Source of the DNA: Pacificispira spongiicola | GTDB lineage: Bacteria; Pseudomonadota; Alphaproteobacteria; UBA8366; Aestuariispiraceae | Assembly: GCF_012926505.1 (NCBI RefSeq) | Contig: NZ_JABBNT010000004.1 | Span: forward strand, 186,001-250,000 | Length of the DNA stretch: 64,000 nt | Reading direction: 5' to 3' | In this document: in pieces, positions 26,332-35,188 of the stretch | Layout: each line of letters begins with the position of its first letter | How positions within the stretch are numbered: the first letter of the stretch is position 1 | Notes under the pieces: generated by a model | Told to the model about the DNA's origin: nothing | The model's database searches: none | Seen by the model: the letters and a program-made list of their open reading frames with translations, nothing else | Translations under genes and position numbers: made by a program

Positions 26332-28254
26332 ATGAAGCAAGGGAACACCAAGGTTACGTCCGGAATTGCCCGGCAACTTATTGCTGCGACCCTGCTTTTT
26401 GGGGTTGTGGCAACGGTTCTCGTCGCGGGCATCCTGTTGAAACTGGACTATGATCGGGCGATCCGGGCCATCGATCACACGATCGAACAGATCAAGACCG
26501 GACATCTGGAAGGGATCGCCAGCGCTGTTTGGGTTTATGAACAGGAACTCGTCCAGCTTCAGTTGAACGGCCTGCAGCAGATTCCGGAAATAGAATATCT
26601 GGAAGTACGGACCCGGGACGGCGATGTCTGGTCGGCGGGGGAGGCGGTCTCCAAGAATGCGATCACGTTCGAAACGCCGCTGATCTATTCCTACAACAAC
26701 AAGGATACCCAGATCGGTACGTTTTCGCTGCGCGCCAGTTTGGATGTCGTATACGACCGCCTGTTCGAAACCGCCCAGACGATGCTGGTTTATGTCGGGT
26801 TATGGATGTTCCTGGTCATCGGGTTCCTGTTCCTGATCTTCCAAAGCCTCGTCACGCGCCATTTGCATACGGTCGCGCAATATGCCGGTGATATGTCGTT
26901 GGATATCGGTGCGCCGCCGTTGAAATTGAACCGGCAGAAATGGCGCGAAGATCGCGTCGACGAATTGGACCTTGTCGTCCAGGCATTGAACACGATGCGC
27001 GATGAACTGGCCGGTACGCTGGACGAGGTTCGTAACAACGAACGCCGGTTCAAGGGCTTGTTCGATAACGCGGAAATCTCGATCTGGGATCAGGACTGGT
27101 CCGCGATCGCCAACGAACTCAGCTTGTTTAAGGATGCCGGCATTACGGATATCCGCACCTATGTGAGGGAACGCCCGGCCCTATTGCGGCAGCTATTTTC
27201 CAGACTTCGCTTTAACGGGGTCAATGAATCGTCGATCCGCCGCTTCGGGGCGAAAGACGAGCAGGAGTTGATCGACCATCTGCAGTCCTTCTTCCAGTCC
27301 GATAATTGCGCGCGCATGGACGGCGTCATCTTCGCCATATGGGACGGGGCGAAAGACTATCGCGGCGAAATCTCGTTCCCGACGGTACAGGGCGAACAGC
27401 TGACCGTGATCGTCACCTTCCAAATTCCCGATACGGCGGAAGATTTCAAAAGCATCCCGATCAGCGTTATCGACATTACCGAACGCAAGCATGCGGAAGA
27501 GGCGTTGCAGCGCGCATTGTGGGATCTGGAGCGTGCGAACCAGGCCAAATCCGAATTCATGGCGACGATGAGCCACGAATTCCGAACGCCGCTTAACGCC
27601 ATCCTGGGATTCAGCGAGATGCTTAAGACCCAGATTTTCGGGCCGTTGGGGGTCGATAATTACCGGGAATATGCGAACGACATCCACCAAAGCGGCGAAC
27701 TGATGTTGGATCTGGTCAACGATATTCTGGATATCTCAGCGATTGAGGCGGGACAGCGGCAAATGTCGAAGGAAGCGATCGACATGCGGGACATGCTTGC
27801 AAAATGTATCCGCAATGTCCGCAAGGCGGCGGATGACGGCGGTGTCGCGATCCGATTGACCGCGTCGGACGACATTCCGTTGCTTCATGCCGATCGGCGA
27901 TCGGTGACGCAGATTTTCCACAATTTGCTGTCGAATGCGGTGAAGTTCACGCGATCCGGCGGCAAGGTCATGGTTGATGTCGATCGGCATGCCGGATCGC
28001 TGCGGGTCCGGGTCGCGGATACCGGTATCGGTATCCCCGCGGACAAGATCGAACAGGTGACGGAACCGTTCATGCAAACACAGACGGATCCGCATATTGC
28101 GCAAAAGGGAACCGGCTTGGGCCTATCCATCGTCAAGTCCCTTGTGGAAGTTCATGAGGGGACATTGTCCATTGAAAGCGAGCTTGGTGTGGGCACGACC
28201 GTAACGGTCACCCTGCCACTGGCCGAAGAATTGGAAAGTGCGGTGCCGCGCTAA
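26332..28254 (+). CDS. membrane sensor histidine kinase with PAS-like domain
   Basis: About 640 aa. It has a first membrane segment near residues 13-34, a periplasmic domain (residues about 35-150, with [17 protein letters not shown]), a second membrane segment near 150-172, and a PAS-like region at about 235-385. The HisKA dimerisation segment ([17 protein letters not shown], phospho-His) follows near residue 420, then HATPase with [16 protein letters not shown] and GTGLGLSIV. It begins with adjacent GTG (26329) and ATG (26332) after an AGAG-rich site. No receiver gene is adjacent; the nearest are in the cluster from 31.7 kb. The upstream binding protein may present its ligand. Confidence 0.9.
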   Translation: MKQGNTKVTSGIARQLIAATLLFGVVATVLVAGILLKLDYDRAIRAIDHTIEQIKTGHLEGIASAVWVYEQELVQLQLNGLQQIPEIEYLEVRTRDGDVWSAGEAVSKNAITFETPLIYSYNNKDTQIGTFSLRASLDVVYDRLFETAQTMLVYVGLWMFLVIGFLFLIFQSLVTRHLHTVAQYAGDMSLDIGAPPLKLNRQKWREDRVDELDLVVQALNTMRDELAGTLDEVRNNERRFKGLFDNAEISIWDQDWSAIANELSLFKDAGITDIRTYVRERPALLRQLFSRLRFNGVNESSIRRFGAKDEQELIDHLQSFFQSDNCARMDGVIFAIWDGAKDYRGEISFPTVQGEQLTVIVTFQIPDTAEDFKSIPISVIDITERKHAEEALQRALWDLERANQAKSEFMATMSHEFRTPLNAILGFSEMLKTQIFGPLGVDNYREYANDIHQSGELMLDLVNDILDISAIEAGQRQMSKEAIDMRDMLAKCIRNVRKAADDGGVAIRLTASDDIPLLHADRRSVTQIFHNLLSNAVKFTRSGGKVMVDVDRHAGSLRVRVADTGIGIPADKIEQVTEPFMQTQTDPHIAQKGTGLGLSIVKSLVEVHEGTLSIESELGVGTTVTVTLPLAEELESAVPR

Positions 28255-28383
28255 AGAGGGCCGATACGCAGATTTATCGGACTAGCCCTGCCCGTCGTCG
28301 CCGGTGCTATCGTTACCTTGTTTCTGCTGTCGTGCCTGGCGCCATCGGGGGAACGGTCTCGGCAGCCGTTATCGTCTCTATCT

Positions 28384-29553
28384 TCACGCTTCCAAAGGCG
28401 CAGGGCGGGGGTCAATGAACGCATCCCAGGCTTCCCAGCTTTCCGCGGAATAGTAACGGTGGGGGCCGTCTGCGGCGACGGCGTGAATCCTGTCAGCCAC
28501 ACCATAGGCCCGATAGATTTTGGATGCGCCACCGACGACTTTCTCGACGCCGGAAAACGGATAAATGTGGTCCTGTCGACCGCTGAGCCCGACGAATCGG
28601 CGCGGTGCGATCAAGCCGATCAGATCTTTCGTATCCAGCCATTTCAGGAGGCCCGGGACGATGCCGTCGCCACCCGATGCGCCGCGCATGCCGATGGATT
28701 CGCGAATGGGACCGACAGACCCGCTGGCCATGGCCCCCTGAATCCGGTCATCCAGGGCTGCCGCATATTGTGCCAGTGTCCCCCCGGCCGAATGCCCGAA
28801 CAGAAACAGCCGCGAAGGGTCGATCGAAACGGGGGCATCCTGACTGAGAATCCAGTCGATTGCCGAAGAAACATCGCTGGCGCTGTCGCCCATCAGTGTT
28901 CGACCTTGCAACAGCAGGTGGTTCGCGAGGTCTATCGTTCGATTCGGCGATTTCTTGCGCAGATGCCGTTCGGCGCGTTCTCCGTATCCGGCTTGTTCGA
29001 TGGCGACGGCCAGATAACCGCGTCGGGCCGCTTGCCGCGCCATATCCGCCCCGATGGACAGGCGTTGATGATCGATCGGGACACGGGCCGCGCCCCAGCC
29101 GAGATGCACCCCCGACGTCGATCCCGCGAGATGGAGAAAGACCGGCAGGGGGCCTGTGGCGTCGCGGTGGTGGATCAGATGAACCGGTAGATCGGTATCC
29201 GGTCGTATTTTCAGATAGAAGCTCCGTTTAACGATCGGGTCGTCAGAGCCGGTCCCGACGGATTCTGCCGCTCGTGACGCCGTCACCATTGGGGCGTCGC
29301 GATTCGTGTGATATCCGGTGATCTCGACCAGCTTTGCGTGGCCCCTGGCCCGCCATGTCGCGGGATCCGTGTCCGCGGCGGGGTCAAAGGAAAGTGCCGG
29401 GCGGCAGGCGTCGAAACCGGCGAGAGATCCCTGCGACGGGCTTAATGTCGTTCCGTCCGGGCGTGGTGGATAGGGGTCGTCGTTCACCCCCAGGGCACGC
29501 TTTATCTTTGCGAAAAGCGCGCTGCGATAGACTGAAAAAGGAATGCTCGGCAT
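28384..29553 (-). CDS. alpha/beta hydrolase (dienelactone hydrolase/acetyl xylan esterase-like)
   Basis: 389 aa hydrolase. The nucleophile elbow is FGHSAGGTLAQY near residue 263, where Ser is the expected nucleophile. A late RFVGLSGRQDHIYPFS segment probably supplies the catalytic Asp, and a C-terminal GPHRYYS the His. No signal peptide is evident. It stands alone between two histidine kinase genes and no pathway partner is seen, so the substrate is unknown. Confidence 0.72.
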   Translation of the reverse strand: MPSIPFSVYRSALFAKIKRALGVNDDPYPPRPDGTTLSPSQGSLAGFDACRPALSFDPAADTDPATWRARGHAKLVEITGYHTNRDAPMVTASRAAESVGTGSDDPIVKRSFYLKIRPDTDLPVHLIHHRDATGPLPVFLHLAGSTSGVHLGWGAARVPIDHQRLSIGADMARQAARRGYLAVAIEQAGYGERAERHLRKKSPNRTIDLANHLLLQGRTLMGDSASDVSSAIDWILSQDAPVSIDPSRLFLFGHSAGGTLAQYAAALDDRIQGAMASGSVGPIRESIGMRGASGGDGIVPGLLKWLDTKDLIGLIAPRRFVGLSGRQDHIYPFSGVEKVVGGASKIYRAYGVADRIHAVAADGPHRYYSAESWEAWDAFIDPRPAPLEA

Positions 29554-29608
29554 TTCCGCTCCGACCCGACGGTTTCGTGCCGGTAGGCTAGACGCTGGGT
29601 TTGGAAGG

Positions 29609-31078
29609 TCAATGCGGGAAAGAGGCCGCGTCGCATGCAGGCAGCGGCAACCGGATCACGAAACATCCCCCGTCATGGTCGGATCGGTCGATTCCGATGC
29701 TGCCCCCGAAGGTTGAGGCGACGATTTTGCGGCTGATCGCGAGACCTTGGCCGGAGCCGACTCCAACCGGTTTGGTCGTGAAGAACGGGTCGAAAATCTG
29801 GCTTTCGATCTCGACCGGGATGCCGGGTCCATTGTCGATCACCCGGATCGTCAGGCTATCGTTCTCGACGGCGGCGTTGACTTCGATCCGACCGTCGCCG
29901 GGAGGTAAGTAGCCGCTGGCGACTTTTTCCTCGATGGCCTGCGCGGCGTTGACGATCAAATTGATCAGCACCTGGTTCAACTCGTTTGTCCGGCCTGTCA
30001 CCTTCGGCAGGTTCTCAGGCACGTCCGATGTGACGGTCGCGACATGCTTGGTCTGGCTCGTCGTCAGGATCAGCGCGTTTTTGATTTCGCCGACAACATC
30101 GACCGGAACCTCACTGCCATCCTCGGTATGGGCGAAGTGGCGGATCGCCTTCACGATCTCCCCGATTCGACGCATGCCTTCGACCGACTGAGTCAGGGCG
30201 GCGGGCACTTCCTCGCGGTAATATCGGGTGTCTTCGTCATCCGCTTGCGTCGGATCGCTATCCTTCGGTTGAAGCGTATGGTCGAAGGCTTCGCGCAGGA
30301 ATTCCAGGTTGGACATAACGAATTGGGCCGGGGTATTGATTTCGTGCGCGACGCCCCCGGCCAAAGTCCCCAACGCCTGCAGTTTGTTACGTTCCGCTGT
30401 TTCTTCCAGGAACCGCCGTTCGCGTTCTTCCTGTTCCGCCTTGTAGTCGGATCGGTAAGCCTTCAGCATCTGTTGGAAGGCGAAGGTGAAGGCAACCATC
30501 ACGATCGTGACGTTCAGGATAAAGAGCGCCTCCATCCAGTTCAGCATCTGGGTGATTTTGGCATTGCGGCTCGTATTCCGGTTCGACGCGAAATGCAGCG
30601 TCGCGACGGATACCTGCTGCAGGCGCTCTTCGAATGGTGCCAGATCTTGGATTAGGCTTGCCGCAAGGGTCTGGGCATCCATATCGGGTTTGGCCGCAAG
30701 TTCCTTGTCAAGGCCCGCAATGGTTTCCATCAACTGGCCGATGGTTTCGGAAAACACCGCGATGTCGCGAAGGTCTTCGAACCCGGCGCCACGGTGGACC
30801 AAATCGATACGGCTGACGAAAATTTCGTAGGAAATTTCCAGATCGTCCATATGCACCAACTGCCCCGCCAAGGCCTTATCGGACAGTCGCAACGTGGTTT
30901 GCAGTTCCTTTTGTATCTGGAAAACAGCCCATAGCATGTTTTCGCGGAATTCGACGGCTTCCTGCTCCATCTGGTTCCGAAACCAGGTTGAAAAAGCCAG
31001 ATATCCGCCGGCGAGCAGCACTACGACGACCAGCAAGACAATGCGCAGGCGGGGCATGAACTGGGCGGCGGCGGACAT
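29609..31078 (-). CDS. membrane sensor histidine kinase
   Basis: 489 aa. The N-terminal membrane anchor is at about residues 10-29, followed by a helical periplasmic domain of about 140 residues, a second membrane segment near 185-205, and a short coiled-coil link without a clear HAMP. The phospho-acceptor segment is GVAHEINTPAQFV near residue 242. The ATPase has LINLIVNAAQAI, DNGPGIP and GQGLAISRKIV. It lies 37 bp after the periplasmic molybdopterin-fold gene in one leftward unit. It is the likely kinase for the response regulators encoded next to it, which is inference. Confidence 0.9.
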   Translation of the reverse strand: MSAAAQFMPRLRIVLLVVVVLLAGGYLAFSTWFRNQMEQEAVEFRENMLWAVFQIQKELQTTLRLSDKALAGQLVHMDDLEISYEIFVSRIDLVHRGAGFEDLRDIAVFSETIGQLMETIAGLDKELAAKPDMDAQTLAASLIQDLAPFEERLQQVSVATLHFASNRNTSRNAKITQMLNWMEALFILNVTIVMVAFTFAFQQMLKAYRSDYKAEQEERERRFLEETAERNKLQALGTLAGGVAHEINTPAQFVMSNLEFLREAFDHTLQPKDSDPTQADDEDTRYYREEVPAALTQSVEGMRRIGEIVKAIRHFAHTEDGSEVPVDVVGEIKNALILTTSQTKHVATVTSDVPENLPKVTGRTNELNQVLINLIVNAAQAIEEKVASGYLPPGDGRIEVNAAVENDSLTIRVIDNGPGIPVEIESQIFDPFFTTKPVGVGSGQGLAISRKIVASTFGGSIGIDRSDHDGGCFVIRLPLPACDAASFPH

Positions 31079-31115
31079 GATTGGACTGTTCCTGATTTCG
31101 GTAATGGGCGCTGGG

Positions 31116-31637
31116 TTATTCGATTGTAATCGATTTAACCTGCCAGACGGAAACCGACCAATAGGTTTCGGTGCGCAGGGCTTCGTCCGTGTTGAACGGG
31201 AAGATCACCCACAGCGGCCCCTTATCGCGAATGGACAGGCGTTCGCCGTTCATCTCATAGGCCAGAATCGCATGGGCGTCGGTCAGCAGCGAGGCTTCGG
31301 TCGTGGCGGCGTAATCGTTCAGCGCGGTGATCGTCAGGGTCTTGCCTTTCGCACCGACCGCGTGAAGCAGCGCGGTGATCGGAACACCCTGGAAGGTCAC
31401 ATTGCCTTCGGTCCAGGGCGTGTTCGTCGTGATGGTTGTCGGGGCGATCGACTTCAGCATGTCGAGGTCGAACATGGCCTGACCAGCGTTATTCGAATGT
31501 TCTATCGTGCCGGAAACGGTCAGGATCGCGCGGCCGGTCGGCATCGGCAATTCACCGGCAAGGGTGGGGGTGCCTTGGCCGATTACGGCGACGACGGTGA
31601 GGCAGGCGACTGCTGCCAGAGAACGGAAAAAGGTCAT
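31116..31637 (-). CDS. periplasmic molybdopterin-domain-like protein
   Basis: 173 aa with a signal peptide (hydrophobic residues about 8-22, cleavage near TLAGE). The mature part resembles the oxidoreductase molybdopterin-binding fold: LTVSGTIEH near the start, a FQGVPITALLHAVGA segment, and a C-terminal ETYWSVSVWQVKSI. The usual cofactor-binding Cys is not seen, so it may be a ligand-binding rather than a redox protein. A strong AAGGAGG site precedes the ATG. It heads the unit with the histidine kinase and could be its periplasmic partner. Confidence 0.68.
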   Translation of the reverse strand: MTFFRSLAAVACLTVVAVIGQGTPTLAGELPMPTGRAILTVSGTIEHSNNAGQAMFDLDMLKSIAPTTITTNTPWTEGNVTFQGVPITALLHAVGAKGKTLTITALNDYAATTEASLLTDAHAILAYEMNGERLSIRDKGPLWVIFPFNTDEALRTETYWSVSVWQVKSITIE

Positions 31638-31695
31638 GGGGGCCTCCTTGATTTCAACTTTATAGTGTTATAACCGGTAAAAAGCGGTATCGAAG

Positions 31696-31717
31696 TCCTC
31701 ATTTGAGGGTGATTTAA
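31696..31717. promoter_or_regulatory. shared 22-bp motif, copy A (upstream of the molybdopterin-domain protein/kinase unit)
   Basis: Contains CCTCA-TT-TGAGG followed by GTGATTTA. Its centre is about 69 bp before the start codon at 31637, and it overlaps the stop of the upstream regulator gene. On the minus strand a TATA-rich stretch lies 23-28 bp further on. It matches copies at 34160 and 37482 at the great majority of positions. Confidence 0.6.
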
Positions 31718-32874
31718 CCGAAGTACCGCGTGACGGGAACTGTGCCGGACAGTTCGGGGTATTTCGGGTCGTGCCGCAGTTTCACGATGTGGAATTCCGA
31801 CAATTCGCTTCCGGCAGATAGCAGTAGCGAGCCGTCCGGTGCCGTCAGATCTTCCTCCAGAATGTCGCCGGGCAGCAAACGCCCAACCTGAACCTCGATC
31901 ACCGTGACCGGCTCCTGCAAATCCGTTTCCCGGAATTCCTCCAGGACGCTGCGGGTCATCATCAGGACGACCGGATCGTAGACCCTTTCCGACTTTTCCA
32001 TCTTCTCCAATTGGGCGAGGGAAGGGCGGCGGGTCCGGTCCATCGGCGTCGCCGCGTTCAGAACCTTCAAGATACGACTGCCCAAGGGGATGTCTTCTTC
32101 GGCAAGAGCAATGCTCTCCGGCGCACCGGTACCGTCGAAGTTCTTGTTCTGGAAACGGATGATCCTGGCGACGCCTTCCAGTCGGGGAACTGACTTGATC
32201 AGTTCGTAGGCGACTTCCGGCTGACGATCGACAAGGATTTGTTCCTCCGGGCCCAAGGGGCGGTGACGGAACAGTTTTTCCAGGATCACTTCCGGGACGC
32301 TCATCCATCCGATGGCGGCCAGCATGGTTGCGATCTTGATTTCCCAGATATTGGGCGCGCCCAGGTCGGCGGCGATCCGAGCGGCCAGCGGCTGTAGCAG
32401 GTTGCTGCGGCTGTAGGCGATCGGATTGATCACGCGCAAGACGTCCAACAGGACCTTCACGCTGCCCGCCAGGGTCTTTTCCAAAAGGTCGCGTTCCATG
32501 CTGCGCAGTTTGAATTGAGTCAACGCGTTGTCGATGGCCGCAGTCATTACGGTGGTTTCACAGGGTTTGTTCAGGAAATTAAAGACGTGGCCGCGGTTTA
32601 CCGCGTCGATTGCCGTTTTCTGATCCGTATTCCCGGTCAGCATGATTCGGATCGCGTCCGGATGTTCCTGGGCGACGGTGGACAGAAATTCCACGCCGTC
32701 CATTTCCGGCATGCGCATATCGGACACGACGACGGCAAACGGACCGGCCGAGTGCAGCTTTTCCAGGGCGGCCTTGCCGCCGCCGGCAAAGTCGATGTCA
32801 TAGCGTCGTTGGAACTGACGCCGGATACCGGCCAGAAGATTAGGGTCATCGTCGACGAAAAGGACTTTACCCAT
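31714..32874 (-). CDS. response regulator with degenerate HD-GYP output domain
   Basis: 386 aa. The receiver occupies residues 1-120, with acidic pocket VDDDP, phospho-Asp D52 in SDMRMPEMDG, and the conserved Lys in NKPC. The C-terminal part has HD-GYP architecture, but the key metal ligands have changed: the HDIGKI-type motif reads AAIGWMS, and the HHxxxDGTGYP motif reads FQNKNFDGTGAPE. It therefore probably no longer hydrolyses cyclic di-GMP and may bind it or act through protein contacts. It begins 3 bp after the EAL gene stop, in one operon. Confidence 0.85.
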   Translation of the reverse strand: MGKVLFVDDDPNLLAGIRRQFQRRYDIDFAGGGKAALEKLHSAGPFAVVVSDMRMPEMDGVEFLSTVAQEHPDAIRIMLTGNTDQKTAIDAVNRGHVFNFLNKPCETTVMTAAIDNALTQFKLRSMERDLLEKTLAGSVKVLLDVLRVINPIAYSRSNLLQPLAARIAADLGAPNIWEIKIATMLAAIGWMSVPEVILEKLFRHRPLGPEEQILVDRQPEVAYELIKSVPRLEGVARIIRFQNKNFDGTGAPESIALAEEDIPLGSRILKVLNAATPMDRTRRPSLAQLEKMEKSERVYDPVVLMMTRSVLEEFRETDLQEPVTVIEVQVGRLLPGDILEEDLTAPDGSLLLSAGSELSEFHIVKLRHDPKYPELSGTVPVTRYFG

Positions 32875-32877
32875 TGG

Positions 32878-34095
32878 TCATCTCCCTGAAGTCAGTAGGA
32901 TTTTCGTCGGCGATGGTGCCATCAAATGGCCGCGTTCCTCCATCCAACCGATGTAAGTTTCGGGTGCCAGCGGTTTGGCAAACAGGTAGCCTTGCATTTC
33001 ATCGATGCCGACGGTCCGGACCAAGTCGTGGTGGCGGTCGTTTTCGATCCCCTCCGCGACGGTTTTCATGCCCAGTTCCCGCGCAAGGTTCCAAACGGCG
33101 GATAGGATCGCACGGTCACGGTCGTTGTCCGGCGCGTTGGTCACGAAGGATCTGTCAATCTTCACGCAATCGACGTCCAGGGATTGCAGATAGTTCATGG
33201 AGGCGAAACCGGTGCCGAAATCGTCGATCGACAATTTCACACCCAGGCTCCGAAGACCTTCCAGCGTTTCGCGAACCAGATGGCCGTCCTTCATTTCCAG
33301 GCCTTCGGTGATTTCCAGTTCCAGGCGCGACGGGTCCATCCCAGTGCGGGACAGGGCGCTGCGCACCATGCCGACAAGGTTCCCCTTTTCGAACAGGGCG
33401 GGGGAAATGTTCACCGACAGCGACAGGTCCAGGTTCCGGTCGTGTTTCCACGTTGTCCAGTTCCGGCAGGTCTTCAGCAGGACCCAGTTGGTGATTTCAC
33501 GGATCGAGCCGTCGGCTTCCGCGGCGGGAATAAAATCGATCGGGGAAATAAGGCCGCGATCCGGATGCGTCCAACGGATCAGGGCTTCGGCGGCATGGGG
33601 GAAACCGGTCAGCGTATCGACGCGCGGTTGGTAATGCACCGCGAATTCCGCATCGAAATCCGCCAGCGCTAGGGCGGCCTTGGTCCAATTCATTTCCGAT
33701 CCATCGGCATTCGCCGTCTGGAGCGCCACATTGTAGGCGATCGCACAATCGTCGAGACAGTTCATGAAATCGCGCGCGGAAGTCGGCTTTTGCAGGAACC
33801 GGAAAACCGATGCTCGGTTTATCGCCGATGTTGCGGTGTCGGCACAGGCATAGCCGGTGAACATCACGCGCGGTGTTTGCGGCGCGACGTGCCGCGCCTG
33901 CTCCAGGAAATCCAAACCGCTCATGCCCTGCATGTTCAAATCGCTGACAACGGCCATGAACGGTCCCTGCTCCCGAAGGCGCGTCAGGCCTTCTTCACCG
34001 CTGGACGCTACGACGACATCGTATCGGGAGCCGAGGATTCGGCGGATGCCTTCAAGCATGAACGGGTCGTCATCGACCACTAGAACGCGGCGCAT
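32878..34095 (-). CDS. response regulator with EAL cyclic-di-GMP phosphodiesterase domain
   Basis: About 405 aa. The receiver has VDDDP and phospho-Asp D52. The EAL domain follows from about residue 150: AAEALIRW, then LELEITE, SIDDFGTGFASM, VKIDRSFV and AEGIE, so the metal and general-base residues appear intact and activity is likely. The ATG at 34095 aligns the receiver with its paralogue (both D52) and sits 75 bp after the centre of shared motif copy C; an upstream in-frame start at 34176 would add 27 residues. First gene of a two-gene leftward unit. Confidence 0.88.
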   Translation of the reverse strand: MRRVLVVDDDPFMLEGIRRILGSRYDVVVASSGEEGLTRLREQGPFMAVVSDLNMQGMSGLDFLEQARHVAPQTPRVMFTGYACADTATSAINRASVFRFLQKPTSARDFMNCLDDCAIAYNVALQTANADGSEMNWTKAALALADFDAEFAVHYQPRVDTLTGFPHAAEALIRWTHPDRGLISPIDFIPAAEADGSIREITNWVLLKTCRNWTTWKHDRNLDLSLSVNISPALFEKGNLVGMVRSALSRTGMDPSRLELEITEGLEMKDGHLVRETLEGLRSLGVKLSIDDFGTGFASMNYLQSLDVDCVKIDRSFVTNAPDNDRDRAILSAVWNLARELGMKTVAEGIENDRHHDLVRTVGIDEMQGYLFAKPLAPETYIGWMEERGHLMAPSPTKILLTSGR

Positions 34096-34159
34096 GGAAG
34101 CTCTCTCTTTCTCGAACTGTGCTTCCTCTGCTATATGTCGAAAGCGATCGGGGGCTCTA

Positions 34160-34181
34160 TCCGCATTTGAGGACAATTTGC
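34160..34181. promoter_or_regulatory. shared 22-bp motif, copy C (between the EAL and LuxR-type regulator genes)
   Basis: Contains CCGCATTTGAGG followed by ATTT. The centre is 75 bp before the EAL regulator start at 34095 and about 40 bp before the LuxR-type regulator start at 34210, so it could act on both divergent promoters. A minus-strand TATAGC-like element lies about 23-28 bp from its edge. Confidence 0.6.
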
Positions 34182-34199
34182 GGAGCGGTTTGTTTTTTC

Positions 34200-34204
34200 G
34201 GAGG
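34200..34204 (+). promoter_or_regulatory. Shine-Dalgarno GGAGG that sets a TTG start
   Basis: GGAGG lies 5 nt before the TTG at 34210. No in-frame ATG occurs before the receiver domain, so this site decides the unusual start. Confidence 0.7.
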
Positions 34205-34209
34205 CCCCT

Positions 34210-35187
34210 TTGACCTCATCCAAGTCCATTGTTTTCGTCGATGACGAACCCCAGATGCTCGCCGCGTTGAAGCGTAGTTTGCGGTCGGCCGCCGCCGATT
34301 GGGATATGGCATTTTACGATGATCCGCTGGAGGCATTGAAAGCCATCGCCGCCAATCCACCGGATGTCGCCGTCATGGATATCCGCATGCCGAAGATGAG
34401 CGGTGTCGAACTCGCCCGCGCGATCAAGGCGGAAGTGCCGGAGGTCGTGTGTATGGTGCTGTCCGGGTCGACCGATTTCGAAGTCGCCGTCGATTCCATC
34501 AACAGCGGCCATGTCTTCCGCTATTTCGTGAAACCCTGCGCGACGGAAACCCTGGTTCAGGGGATTCAGGACGCGCTGGTCCTGCGCGCGGAATGGGACG
34601 ATGCTGTGGCGACCAAACATGCCGCGGCCCCCTCGCTGGCCGCTTTGGAGGTCATACCCTATGGCGTGGTCGTCGTAGGGGAAGACGGCCGCGCGCAATT
34701 CACCAATGCACGCGCAGGCGCCATGCTCGCCGCACCGGGCGGGCTGTCGCTCGATTCCGGGGGAATCTGTCGGGCCGTGAGGTTGGACGAAACCGAGAAG
34801 CTTCAATTGGCAATCGCCAGCGCAAGAGAAACGGGCGAGACGTCGGCGTTGAGCCTATCCGCGGAATCGGACCTGCCGATACGGGTCACGGTACAGCCGT
34901 ATCGTGTTGAAGGGCAGGATAAGACGCAATCCGTGTGTCTATTCCTGTTTTCGGATGAAATGGCGCGGGCCTTGAACCCGAAACTGCTGAATAGCATGTT
35001 CGGTCTGACCGTTGCGGAATCCCGGCTGGCGGCTGCCTTGGCGCAAGGTCTGTCCCTAGACGAGGCAGCCCAGGAATGCGGCGTTACGAAAAGTTCCGCG
35101 CGCACGTATCTGAAGAATATCTTTTCCAAGCTGGGCGTGACGCGTCAGGCGGAATTGGTGCGTACCATTCTGACGTCATTGGCGTGA
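34210..35187 (+). CDS. response regulator with C-terminal LuxR-type HTH domain
   Basis: 325 aa. The receiver has VDDEP, phospho-Asp D57 in MDIRMPKMSG, and Lys in VKPC. A PAS-like middle region (about residues 145-255) follows. The C-terminal about 60 residues form a LuxR/NarL-type helix-turn-helix (LTVAESRLAAALAQG, then ARTYLKNIFSKLGVTRQAELVR). It starts on TTG. It is the only gene of the cluster with a DNA-binding output, is divergent from the EAL gene across motif copy C, and is the natural candidate to bind copies A, B and C. Confidence 0.88.
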   Translation: MTSSKSIVFVDDEPQMLAALKRSLRSAAADWDMAFYDDPLEALKAIAANPPDVAVMDIRMPKMSGVELARAIKAEVPEVVCMVLSGSTDFEVAVDSINSGHVFRYFVKPCATETLVQGIQDALVLRAEWDDAVATKHAAAPSLAALEVIPYGVVVVGEDGRAQFTNARAGAMLAAPGGLSLDSGGICRAVRLDETEKLQLAIASARETGETSALSLSAESDLPIRVTVQPYRVEGQDKTQSVCLFLFSDEMARALNPKLLNSMFGLTVAESRLAAALAQGLSLDEAAQECGVTKSSARTYLKNIFSKLGVTRQAELVRTILTSLA

Positions 35188-35188
35188 G

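Noticed and set aside
28255-28383. Terminator between the histidine kinase and hydrolase genes
   Set aside because: CCGATA/TATCGG at 28261-28280 gives only a 6-bp stem without a T run.
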